NCBI GenBank assembly: GCA_003833135.1
Contig: QZLH01000843.1
Span: 10,642-47,811, forward strand
DNA length: 37,170 nucleotides
Origin: Oehlia diaphana
Lineage: Eukaryota > Glomeromycota > Glomeromycetes > Glomerales > Glomeraceae
Reading direction: 5' to 3'
Below are positions 22,905 to 32,992 of the stretch, one piece after another (position 1 is the first letter of the stretch; the number at the start of each line of letters is the position of its first letter). Position numbers and translations under genes: made by a program. The notes beneath the pieces are model-generated. The model was given only the letters and a program-made list of their open reading frames with translations, was not told the origin of the DNA and did no database searches.

Positions 22905-24280
22905 ATGTAAGATTTAAAGGTAAAAATATCTATGTTTCTTATATAATTATTTACGGATTTTTAATTTCTGACAGGGGACGTTTCGTGCAGCTTGTAATGG
23001 GACCTGCAGGGACAGGAAAGGTTAGACAGAAAGTAAAATTTGCTTTTAAACTTCTCTGGAATTAGGAATAATGTTAAATTTTGTCGAATAGTCTACTTAT
23101 TGTGCTACAATGATAAATCATTGTCAGAATATTGGTCGTTCAGTGCATTTAATGAACCTTGATCCAGCTGCCGAAAAATTTGAGTATAATCCTTCGATTG
23201 GTTCGTATTTTGTGAAATAAAATTTCAAATATTTAAGGTTTGGTGAGATTGATCCAAATTATACAAAATTTAAGACATTCGGGATTTAATCACTTTGGAA
23301 GATGTTATGGAAGAATTACAATTCGGACCTAACGGAGGATTAATATATTGCCTAGAGTATGTAATCATATAATTTCTCTAATATTGATATTTACAACTAA
23401 TTTATTTATCTTAAATCGTAAAGATTCTTACTCAATAATATGGATTGGTTAGAAGAAGAATTAGGAGAATACGAAGATGATTATTTAATCATCGATTGCC
23501 CAGGTATTCTTACAATATTTATCCTTATTGTTCACAATTCATTTTATCTGATTCTTTTTTTTATTAATAAAGGTCAGATTGAACTTTATACTCACTTTCC
23601 AATTATGAGACGTATTTGTGACTGTTTACAGCGAATGCATTTTCGTATTTGTGGGGTATATTTGTTGGAAAGTCAATTTATTGAGGATAATTCAAAATTC
23701 TTCGCTGGAGTGATGAGTGCCATGTCAGCAATGATCAGTCTAGAGATACCGCATATAAATGTGTTATCTAAGATGGATTTATTGGGAAAAGTCAAGAAAC
23801 AGGAGTTAGAAAGGTTTAAAAATCATTCTATTTATTCATTCTATTCTTTGCGTCATTTTATATTTATAATATTATTCATGAAATAGATATTTCGATCCTG
23901 ATCCTTTATTACTAACAGATAAAGCAAATGCCTCAATGAGTTCAAGATTTCATGACTTAAATAAGGCAATTGTACAACTAGTTAGTAAAAATTTACAAAA
24001 TTTTCAGATCTTCTTGATGTACTGTTAATTTATAAATTCCTTTTTGTAGATTGACGACTATAACATGGTCAGTTTTTTACCGTTGAATATTACAGATGAA
24101 GATTCTATAACAACGATAATGTCACACGTCGATAATGCACTTCAGTTTGAAGAAGATCAAGAGCCGAAAGAGCCAAAGGTAAATTATTTGTTATATGCTA
24201 GCTATATATATATTTTTTTAAAAATGAGAAGTTTAATTCTGTTTATTTAGGATACATTTGATGTCGATTACGACGAATAA
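22905..24280 (+). CDS. GPN3: GPN-loop GTPase 3
   Basis: GPN-loop GTPase that acts with GPN1 in assembly and nuclear import of RNA polymerase II. Exons: 22905-22906 (only AT of the start codon), 22975-23020, 23092-23200, 23275-23356, 23424-23503, 23573-23813, 23887-23980, 24050-24178, 24251-24280, giving 270 residues in frame. The start is [20 protein letters not shown] (P-loop). [19 protein letters not shown], the GPN loop [21 protein letters not shown] and the base-recognition region SKMDLLGK follow. The C-terminus is short and acidic. No in-frame ATG lies upstream of the P-loop within exon 2, so the split ATG across the first intron is the natural start. It is convergent with the calmodulin methyltransferase gene, 84 bp apart. 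Confidence 0.92.
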
Positions 24281-24364
24281 TATTGCAATATTTTTTGTAA
24301 TAATAATATTTCGTTATTTCAATATTCAGTTAAATTTTTTTATTATTACAAAAAATTCAAAGTT

Positions 24365-25595
24365 TCATAAGTTCCAAGAAGCACACATAATTAGAGGATA
24401 ATGAATATCTTTATCATAGTATCCTTGTTCTTCTTTCAAACTTCGTTCATGACATTGCCAAATTTTATCATCATATTTTACCAACAATTCAACACGAAAC
24501 TCATTGATAGATTCTAACAAAGTGATAAATGCTTGTAAACTATCACCCCGATGTGGTGCACATAAAATAAACAAACTTTCATCTGACTTGTCATTACTGG
24601 TTGGCTTCTTTAAGATAGAACGCACAACATGAAGAAGGTGATGATGTGTCTCTTTATCAAAGGTGCTGTTGAAAAGTAAAATTAATATTTTATGAACCAT
24701 TTCTATTCAATCAAGAACATACTGTATATTAGATAACTACCAATCCGCGCATATAACTATATCATATTTAGTGTCATATACCGTATTCTTATTCCAAAGC
24801 ATTTGCATGGAACATATATCTACATCAAAGAAAAGATCCTTATTCGAATTCAAGATAGTTTGGATATGTGTAAAATAGTATTATTAAGAATAACATAAAC
24901 AGAAACACATTTGTGTAATCTTTATTTGAAAAGGATATTATTTACGCAATTAGGATTTCCATCTGTTAATGTAACACTTTGAGGATGACATTTCGCAGCT
25001 ACTATCAAACCAGCTAATGCACACATTCCGCCGCCTAACTCACACACATTTTTATTTCTTAAAAGAATTGGATATATTAACATTCATACTTATCAATAAA
25101 AAGTGAGTTAAAATAACTTACCTAAATAATTTCTCATTTTTCATACAATAATAACCCAAAACTTCTTCTGCTGGCCAAATACATATATTACCTGTATTCA
25201 AAAATCCTGAATATTCAGAAGCAAAAGATGTTTTCAAATCAATTGCCTTAGCAATTTTTATCCTGTTACATAGATGAAATAACGAAGATTCTAAATAAAG
25301 TTTACTTCGCAAGTATAGAAGAATCAATCACAATTTACCGGACATTTAAAGTCAAATGATCATGAAGATCATAAGTGAACCACTCTTCACTTGTAAAGTC
25401 TTTTTTTTGGAGAGAAAACAAGTTAAATCCTCGATGTTTTCTTTGTGAAATTTGAGATGTATAAATATCATTAATATCTGATGTTAAATTTATTAAATTT
25501 TTCCTATTTTGAGTATTGGATGAAGAAAGAATCACTGATTGGAGAAGTTTCCATCTCGATTGTGCTGCTATTTTTTTAGGATCTCGAGAATTCAT
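24365..25595 (-). CDS. CAMKMT: calmodulin-lysine N-methyltransferase
   Basis: Class I SAM-dependent methyltransferase of the METTL21-like group that trimethylates a calmodulin lysine. Exons (minus): 25595-25339, 25262-25122, 25057-24939, 24867-24741, 24665-24365, giving 314 residues, near the human 323. Marks are [32 protein letters not shown] (SAM site), [19 protein letters not shown] and [12 protein letters not shown]. The C-terminus [12 protein letters not shown] matches the family ending. Frame across exons 3-4 is kept only by an AT-AC intron (24938-24868) with a perfect minor-spliceosome donor. The other introns are GT-AG. A SAM pocket and the family DC motif are intact, so activity is likely. 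Confidence 0.9.
24868..24938 (-). other. U12-type AT-AC spliceosomal intron
   Basis: A 71-nt intron in the calmodulin methyltransferase gene. Reading the minus strand, it begins ATATCCTTT, exactly the minor-spliceosome donor consensus, and ends TTTTACAC. A branch-like TTCTTAAT lies 16 nt before the 3' end, in the 10-20 nt range typical of U12 introns. Using it restores [11 protein letters not shown] followed by IQTILNSN in frame. The nearest GT-AG alternative (TGC|GTAAAT to AAAG) runs into a stop within a dozen codons. Confidence 0.85.
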
Positions 25596-26961
25596 TATGA
25601 ATCGAAAAAACGTTATCGATTACTACATATAACAAATTAAGGGGCAAATTTTTTCTTATGTATCAGTTATAATAAACATATTAAAAATTATATTATTATT
25701 TTATACATGTAGATTAATCGAATTTATAATCTAACTAAATTCTTGACAAAATCGTAATGCCGGCCTAAATTTTGAAAAAATGCATTAAATATAATATAAA
25801 TTTAACACTTTATTCAAAATGTTCAATAGGCATTTTAAAGAATCTCCAGTATCATCAATTTTAACCAATTAGAGTCAAGTTATTCTACAAACAAATTGAA
25901 ATACCACAAGACTTTTATTAAAAGACTTTTTTAAACAATTAAAGCAATTAAAAAAAAGAAAGAATTTTATTATTTCTGTTCTTTTTAATTTTCCATTCTA
26001 GAAGTATTGAAGATTTTTACATAAAAGAATGAAACAGTAATTTCATTTCTATGATAAATACTCTTCTTTTATTATTTTCAAAAGCTATCTCCTATAAAAA
26101 AAGAAATACAATATTAATACTACTTTTTAATTACCTTTTAAATATTAGTTTTTTCCTTCCTTTTCTTTTAAATTCAAGGATTACATTTTTAAAAAAAGGT
26201 TATATTTTATTGCTAGCTACATACTATCTTCATTTTATTTAACTTACCTTTTTGTTTTTAAGTCTGGAAAGATTATATTAAAAAAAAAAATATTATTTTA
26301 TTTTTTTTTTTTAAATAAATCTACTGCTACATATTTACATAATCTCCATTTTACCTAACTTATTTTCTTTGTTCTTTAGATTTAAAAGTAACAAAATACC
26401 AGTTCAAGCTGAAATATTTAAATTTTTTGTATAATAATATCTTAAAAGATTAGATTACTAATAAAATTTAGGGTTATATCAGAATTTGTTTAAATTTCTA
26501 AGAAAATTTACTAGTAATGATCCTATTAATCAATGAAAAAAAAGTGGAAAAACATCATAATAACTTAATGTAATATTTTCTTTTTTAAATATATTTTATT
26601 TATATATACAGTTAACTTTTTATGTAGTTATCTAATTAGTTTTACAAAAATTGGTGACTATATAAATTAGTAAGTTTTAAAAGCATTGATTCACATCAGT
26701 ATACATGTTGATCAACACTTGCTAGTTGTTCAACATGATTTACAATATTAATCAACACCCATATACTGGAGTATACCAATATATAATGTTAATATATATA
26801 TCATTCAATTCTAATGTATAGTTCAACACATTATGTATTGTTGTTCAATGCCATATATTAATATAATTATATAATATATATATTTAATTAATTTATAATT
26901 ATTTTACTTATCTTAGAAATTGAACCAAATATCTTATTAATATATTGTATTTTGCAATCTA
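25596..26961. other. AT-rich repeat-bearing spacer
   Basis: No gene is seen. At 26196-26280 and 26310-26400 two diverged copies of a segment read roughly CTAGCTACATACTATCTTCATTTTA and CTGCTACATATTTACATAATCTCCATTTTA. At about 26697-26860 a patch is built from the self-complementary words TGTTGATCAACAC, TTGTTCAACAT and TAGTTCAACAC, resembling the other word-built foldback elements further right. Small frames here are low-complexity and not called. Confidence 0.45.
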
Positions 26962-27842
26962 CAGTGCTGGCAAAAAGTAATCAGAATTGCAAAAATGTGA
27001 TAAATGAGAAACTAATAATTAAAATTGCTTTAAATTTTGTAGCTTTTTTGCCAAATGTATCATTATTATGTATATAAATTATCAGCTGTTTTATTATTTC
27101 TTTGTCTCACAATTGATTTTTTAATTCAAAAAAAAAATTGTAAGATATTTAACCTATAAAGAATCTAAAATTTTTGATTATAGCATTTAAATTAAAATTC
27201 ATAAAAAGGTTGAATGATTATAAATTAAAGTTTATATCAAACTAATTTTATTAAAAAATTTGACACTTTTTTATTTATTGGTTATTGAGAAAATTGAGAT
27301 CAAAGTTTTTTTACTATATTAATCGCAACCTAAGCCTAATTCTTAATTTTAGTAAAAAGAATTAAAATTCAAAAATTAAATCTAAATTATAATAATTATA
27401 GAGGATAATAATAAAGTTTTTTTAATATTAGTTTAATAATATTGAAAAAATATTGATTAAACAAATGTAATTTATTTTATTTTAATGATTTTTTGAGTCA
27501 ACATTAATATTAATTTATAGAAAAACTAACTAATTTTCAAATTTTTTAATAAATTAATTAAAAATATATTTTTATGTTTACAATTTTTAATATGTTGATT
27601 ATTAATGACTAAGGATAATATTAAAATCTTTATTAAATTTTTACTTTACTTAAATTTTTAATGGTTTTTTTTTTTGAAAAAAAAAATCAATTGTGAGATA
27701 AGAAAATAAGATAAAAAGCTGAAATTTTATACACTTAATATTAATCTATTTGGCATCAAATCTGTAAAATTTGAAGCAATTTCAATCATAGTTTCTCATT
27801 TATTGCATTTTTTGCAATTCTGATTACTTTTTGTCAGCTCTA
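26962..27842. mobile_element. non-autonomous Tc1/mariner-like element with long TIRs
   Basis: The left end starts CAGTGCTGGCAAAAAGTAATCAGAATTGC. Its inverted partner ends the element, reading TAGAGCTGACAAAAAG then TAATCAGAATTGC on the minus strand. TA lies on both sides (26960-26961 and 27843-27844), the mariner target duplication. The inverted similarity runs inward about 180-200 bp: TCTCACAATTGATTTTTT near 27110 pairs with AAAATCAATTGTGAGA near 27685. No transposase frame survives in the AT-rich core. About 880 bp in total. Superfamily is inferred from the end sequence and TA sites. Confidence 0.65.
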
Positions 27843-27984
27843 TAAAACTGTAACTATTATATATACATATATTAGATTAGTATTTAAAAAAAAAAATTTA
27901 TTTTAGCATACTCTATATTATATATATCATATAATACTGAATACTCAAAAAAAATTAATTAAGCTTAAGCTTTTTTAGCAAAGC

Positions 27985-28192
27985 TTAATTTTTTTTTTTC
28001 TTTTTTTTTCCTTTTGTTTTCCTCTTTTTCTTTTTATTTTTTTCTTTTTTCTTTCATTTTTCTCTTCTCCTTTTCATTTCTTCCTTTTTCCTTTTATTTT
28101 TTCCTTTCCTTTTTATTTTTTCCTTCTCTTTTCATTTTTCCTTTTTCTTTGTTTTCTCTCTCTTCTCTTTTCATTTCATTTTTTCCTTTTGC
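27985..28192. repeat. polypyrimidine low-complexity tract
   Basis: About 200 bp almost wholly of T and C on the plus strand, made of variable TTTTCCTTTT/TTTCATTTTTC units. An open frame of Phe/Ser/Leu runs through it, but this is a by-product of composition. Such homopyrimidine mirror-like tracts can form triplex DNA. No gene is called. Confidence 0.8.
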
Positions 28193-28749
28193 GAAAAAAA
28201 TAGAATATAAAAAATAGGAAAATAAAAAAGCTCAATATTTTCAGAATTAATAACCTTATATTACAGAATTTATCAAATTATTTATATTTTCTGTAAATGA
28301 TTTTACTTTTACAAAGTTTTTACAAAAATATGAATTAAAATTTTATAGGATTTTTTATTTTTCTGTTTTTCAAATGGTAAGTTTCAAAGTATTTTACTAA
28401 AATCCCATTTACTATTAAAATAGGCTTAAGGTAAAATTTATAGTATATAAAATTCTTTAAAGATTCTACTATAAAAGAAAATTTTACATTATATTAGATC
28501 TGTTCAATTCTGATTGTTCAAATTTTTGATCAAAAATCTATTAACCAATACTAACATGTAATCAAAATCAAAAATTGAGTATATTTGATTAGCATATTGA
28601 TTAATCATTTTAGTTTTTATATAATAAAATATTTTCATTACAAAATGGCAAATATAAGTAATATCATTAAAATATTGAAAATTTATTATTAATATAATTT
28701 ATAAAATCAAGCCAAATTTTTAATGATTTTGATAAGAATTTTGAAAATA

Positions 28750-29862
28750 AAAATAACTCTGAAGAGTAGGAAGAAAATAACATAATTTTTCTTGAATTAG
28801 ATTCTTTATTAGATTTATATTATAGTGATTTTTATCTTTATAATGTTGCTAAATCTTAAGAATGGTGGCAAATTGTTCCTAATTATTATAATATTAGATT
28901 TAAAAGGATTATAAGAATGGATTCTCAAAGTTTTCAAAATCTTATAATAAAAATTAACACACATTTAATTTTCCAATCAACTGGCAATAAACAATAAGTT
29001 CCAATTATAACTAGCTATTTTTTTACAAAGAATAGACTCAAAAGATGAAATTTTTAACATATGTCCTTAATTTGATATCTTAAAAGGTACTGTTTATTTA
29101 TATTGCAAAAGAGTTATGTTAACTATCCTTTCATTAAAAGATTCATTAGTTATATGACCAACAGAAGAATTAAGAAAAATTGTTCATATAGGGTTTAAAA
29201 ATATTAAAGGATTTGAGAATATTATTGATACTATAGATGGTACTTATAAAATATTAGAAATTGCATTACCAAAGCAATCTGAAATATATTGGAATTATAG
29301 AAAAAAGTACTCAATTTAATGTCAAGGTATTGTTAATTATTATGATATTTTTATTGATTATGAAATAGGATAGCCAGGTTCAGTTTATGATGCAAAGGTA
29401 TATCAAATTCATTTATTTACTAAAATGTTTCTATATTTATAGAAGGATGGATTATTTATTTAGGGATTTAGCATACCCATTATCTAGTTTTCTTATTAAA
29501 CCCTTCAATAATTCTGAAAATATTTTACAATCACAATTTAATATTACTACTATATTACTCATTCATTACATCATGTAGTAGTAGAAAATGCATTTGACAG
29601 ATTTAAAAATAGATTCAGTAGTTTAAAAAAATTAAATATTAAAAAAAATTTTAATGGCAGTTCATTTAACTAAATATTGTATAATTTTACATAATTTTTT
29701 AGAAAAAAATAATGATAGCTGGAATGAATTAGATGAATTAGATGATGAAAATTACAATGATAATAATAAGAATAATAATTTAAATAATTTAAATGAGAAT
29801 ATTTTAAGGAGAGAAAGTGAAATAAAAAAAAATCAAATTATGAACCAATTTTTAATATTATA
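28750..29862 (+). pseudogene. Harbinger/HARBI1-like DDE transposase, broken
   Basis: Translated pieces match the DDE nuclease of PIF/Harbinger transposases: IIDTIDGTY (first catalytic Asp region), YWNYRKKYS followed by QGIVNYYDIFIDYEIG, PGSVYDAKVYQ (second Asp), then HHVVVENAFDRFKNRF (Glu region) and CIILHNFLE near the C-terminus. The frame is interrupted by several stop codons (for example around 29319, 29371 and 29441) and frame changes, so no functional protein can be made. An Asn/Asp-rich tail follows. The upstream part before 29150 is weaker but continues the same decayed gene. This is a dead copy; identity as Harbinger is good, boundaries are approximate. Confidence 0.7.
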
Positions 29863-30032
29863 ATAATTGTAAAACTAATTACTATCTAATTACTATTATA
29901 TTATAGAAACTAATTATTATAAAACTAAAAAATTAATCTCTTTTTTGATACCTTAATTCCAATTCTTTTATTCTTAACTTAAATTTTAATTTTGCCTTTT
30001 TTCTTTCTGTTATTACCTTTTTTTTTCATATA

Positions 30033-30190
30033 CAGTCAAACCTTGATATAGCGAACCCTTAATATAGTAAATTTTTCAGACAACTATAATAAATTTCCTT
30101 TGCTATAACAAACTAACCAATTAAATCTCTTAAAATCTTTACTATAACTCTATAGCAAAGTTGAGATCTGGACCTTAAGATTCGTTATAA
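30033..30190. repeat. pogo/Tc1-like terminal fragment
   Basis: It starts TA then CAGTCAAACCTTGATATAGCGAACCC, an end sequence typical of pogo/Fot1-type elements, and later has the inverted partial match GATTCGTTATAATA at about 30179-30192. The right end is degraded. It is probably a short non-autonomous copy inserted in the Harbinger element. No coding capacity. Confidence 0.4.
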
Positions 30191-30237
30191 TAAAAGTTAA
30201 TTATATTCATCTTTTTCTTTCTGCTTCAATTCATTTT

Positions 30238-30516
30238 CACTGGTAAAAAAATGGTCTATCCTACACATATTCTACACATATCTTACACATATCGGGTACT
30301 CAAAATATAGAAAATCATACACAAATAATACACATATCATACACATATCGGGTACTTATATATATAGTATACCTATCAGGTACCTGATATATGTATGATA
30401 TATATATTAGTACCCGATATGTGTATAATATGTGTATTATTTGTGTATGATTTTCTACATTTTGAGTACCCAATATGTGTAAGATATGTGTAGGATAAAT
30501 CATTTTTTTACCAGTG
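30238..30516. mobile_element. 279-bp hairpin MITE
   Basis: Nearly the whole 279 bp is one inverted repeat. It begins CACTGGTAAAAAAATGG, then TCTATCCTACACATA, and ends with the complement, TATGTGTAGGATAAATC followed by ATTTTTTTACCAGTG. The arms contain reiterated ACACATATC and CGGGTACT words, with a perfect ATCAGGTACCTGAT palindrome (30375-30388) near the centre. It sits between the transposase and Myb-like remnants of the Harbinger element. An open frame across it on minus is spurious. Target duplication may be TT, too short to be certain. Confidence 0.75.
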
Positions 30517-30519
30517 TTC

Positions 30520-31150
30520 TTTTCTAATTCATAGCTTTTATCTAATTTTTCTTTTTCAAATTTCAATTTTTGCTTTCAAATTCTCTTACATAATTGACTC
30601 ATTTCAACTATTTCTATTGTATTTAGCTTTTTACAGTTCTCTTTTTTAACTTCAACTTTCTCTTTAATGATATCTGTTGATTTATTTGCTATAACTAAAG
30701 GAGTTATATTTTTACACATTTTAAAATAACATCTAACCTATCATATCAATACCAATCATTATATTTTACACTAAATTGATTATTATACTTCTTGATATAT
30801 ATATTTATATCTGTTAATTAAACGTGTAAGTTTACCTAAAAATAAATAATTAAAGAAGTTAGTAATTTGAAAAAGATAAGATTAAAATCTTTTAACTTTT
30901 AATTAAAAGAAAGTAACTTTTAATTGCATTTGATTCTTTGTTTGGCAAAACACTCTTAGCCATATTATTGTAAAATTTAGTTTTGTTTTCCTTAAATCAA
31001 AATGAAAAATTTTCTTAAAGATAATCAAATAAAATCTTAATGTTATTATCTTTCCAATTCCCAGATTTTTCATCAAGATCCTGATCATCATTATCTTTTT
31101 TCTCAGTAAAAGCTTGTTCAAAGACACTTGTTTTTTGAGTTGAGAATTCT
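30520..31150 (-). pseudogene. Harbinger-associated Myb/SANT-like protein, broken
   Basis: Minus-strand translation gives an acidic run, then GNWKDNNIKILFDYLKENFSF, a stop, and KTKFYNNMAKSVLPNKESNAIKS. This resembles the Myb/SANT-like DNA-binding partner (W-x-N-x-x-L-L-x-Y-L pattern, then N-K-x-K-F-Y) often found beside Harbinger transposases. Further pieces, WYWYDRLDVILK and a Lys/Glu-rich tail, follow after about 30790. Stop codons and frame changes break the gene. It may extend upstream to about 31600. Boundaries are approximate. Confidence 0.5.
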
Positions 31151-32075
31151 TATCATATTTTTAAATTAAAATAAAAATGTTTATATATTCATATTTTAAT
31201 TAAATTATAAATTATAAATAAACTTACTAGCAATGCATTTTTATCATAATTCACTTCTAATTCAGATAAATTAGGAGGTATACCATATAATTAAGAATCA
31301 ATTTTACATTGCTGAGAAATACATTGTTCTTATAAGAGATTCAAAGAAAAAGTCTGTTAGAGCTGAGGAATATTTCATTATTGTTTAGGTTGAAGAAATT
31401 GAGAAATACTGTATATTGCAAAGGAAGAGGAGTTTGAAAAATTTTTTGCTGAGAGTTGAACAAAATAAAATGTGAAGTTAAACACATAATATTACTTTTT
31501 TTTTTCTTTTGAGATTCAAAATTATGAAAACTGGAAGAGTTAACATTTTGGTTGAAGTTTTTTCATTAGATTGCATGTTTATTAAACTTTTTGAAGATGA
31601 ATATTAAAATTTACTAAACACCAGACAGCTATTAAAAAAAGCGATCAAAGTGATTCTACATTTTTTTGAACAGATAGTTCAGATTATTGATCAGGTTATA
31701 TAATTTTATCAGCCAATAATTATCAACTCAAAATCTGATTAAAAATCTGAACAATCAGAATTAAACAGACCTATTGTTATATTTTTTTTCTTTTAGTATA
31801 GAATTTAAGCAAATCTTAAGGTAAGATTTTATATAAAAGTAAAATTTTTACCAGTGATATATTTTAATAGTAAACAGAGTTCTATTTCACTTTAAAACTT
31901 TTAAAAAAATTTTTTTATTTTTTTAATGTTTTTATTTATATTTTTTATATGGTGCTAGAAGTTTATACTTGACAATAAAAATGTATCACTCAAAAATCTT
32001 TTAACTTTTTAAAAAAATATAATTTTAAAAAAATAAACTGGTAACTTTATTTTTTAAGGTAAGCTTTATTAAATT

Positions 32076-32992
32076 ACCAGTCCAGTCTAGTTCTATAATA
32101 AAAAAATATTGCAAAAATATTTTTTAATTATAATTACTATGAAAAAATGGTTCACTACATTTTTTTATTAAATTAATTAAAAAAATGTTGCAAAATTGTT
32201 TTTTTAATTAAAATTATTCTGAAAAAATAGTTCGCAACACTTTTTTGTTAAATTAATTAAAAAAATATTGCAAAATCATTGAAAAATGGTTCACAATATT
32301 TTTCATTAAATTAATTAAAAAAAACATTGCAAAATCATTTTTTTGATTAAAATTACTTTGAAAAAATGTTTTGCAATATTTTTTCATTAAATTAATTATT
32401 GCAAAATATTTTTTTTTAATATTCTATAAAAAAAAAAATATTTTCATAACGTTTTTTATTAAGTTGATTAGAGAAACATTGTGAAAACATTTTTTAATAA
32501 TAATATATTAAAAAAATGTTTTGCAACCAGTATTAGAAATTTAGATTTTAAATCATGTGTAAAATATGCACATTATTTGAAATTTTTATGTGCGCAAATT
32601 TGTATGCAATATGCAGAAATGTAAAAAATATATATAAATGTGTCAGATATGCAAATTTTTGTATACGCAAAGCGCATGCAAAAATTTTTGGTTATATGCA
32701 GAGTTTTTAAAATTTGTTTATGTGCACATTCCGCACATTGAATTTCCAACACTGTTTGCAACATCTTATTATTTAACAATTAAACAATCACAACAGTTTT
32801 AATATAAAATTATTGTAAAAATATTTACTTGATCTGGTCTGGTCCTAATCCATTTAATTCAGTTCAGATTAAATCTATAATCTGAAACTGAACTGGATTA
32901 AACTGAATATTTCAGTCCAAGTTGAAGCTTCAATCTGAACTGAACTAATCATTCAGGTTGTCAGATTAGAACTGATCTGATTAGAGTTTTAC
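32076..32992. mobile_element. foldback element C with 80-bp array
   Basis: The left end has ACCAGTCCAGTCTAGTTC (32076-32093). The right side (32831-32992) is a cluster of GATCTGGTCTGGTCC, CAGTTCAGATTA, AATCTGAACTGAAC words, partly complementary to the left end and to each other. Between them lies a tandem array (about 32100-32530) whose units start AAATTAATTAAA at 32170, 32250, 32308 and 32389. Each unit carries TGTTGCAAAA-like and TTTTGCAACA-like arms, so every unit can itself fold. No coding frame. Exact ends are uncertain. Confidence 0.5.

Larger units (their letters stand above)
28379..31915. mobile_element. decayed PIF/Harbinger-type transposon with nested insertions
   Basis: The span is bounded by long imperfect inverted repeats. 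Left 28379-28530 (AAGTTTCAAAGT, then TTTACTATTAAAATA, then GATCTGTTCAATTCTGATTG) pairs with right 31740-31915 read on the minus strand (AAGTTTTAAAGT, TTTACTATTAAAATA, GGTCTGTTTAATTCTGATTG). Inside are a broken DDE transposase on plus and a broken Myb/SANT-like partner on minus, the two-gene plan of Harbinger elements. A hairpin MITE (30238-30516) and a pogo-like fragment (30033-30190) lie between the two genes. The innermost TIR pair is at 28497-28530 and 31740-31771. The target duplication is ambiguous. Confidence 0.6.

Noticed and set aside
24901..24950. GT-AG splicing TGC|GTAAAT to AAAG in the calmodulin methyltransferase gene
   Set aside because: The downstream frame hits a stop within about a dozen codons, while the AT-AC solution closes the whole CDS in frame.
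26640..26870. CRISPR-like array of GTTCAACA words
   Set aside because: Spacing is irregular, the repeats are degenerate and self-complementary, and the genome is eukaryotic; a foldback relic fits better.
28014..28217. 67-codon Phe/Ser-rich plus-strand frame
   Set aside because: It is simply the translation of the polypyrimidine tract.
30315..30566. 83-codon minus-strand frame
   Set aside because: It runs through the hairpin MITE into the decayed Myb-like remnant; no coherent protein.
28379..31915. Functional transposase gene
   Set aside because: Multiple in-frame stops and frame changes interrupt both the DDE and Myb-like remnants.
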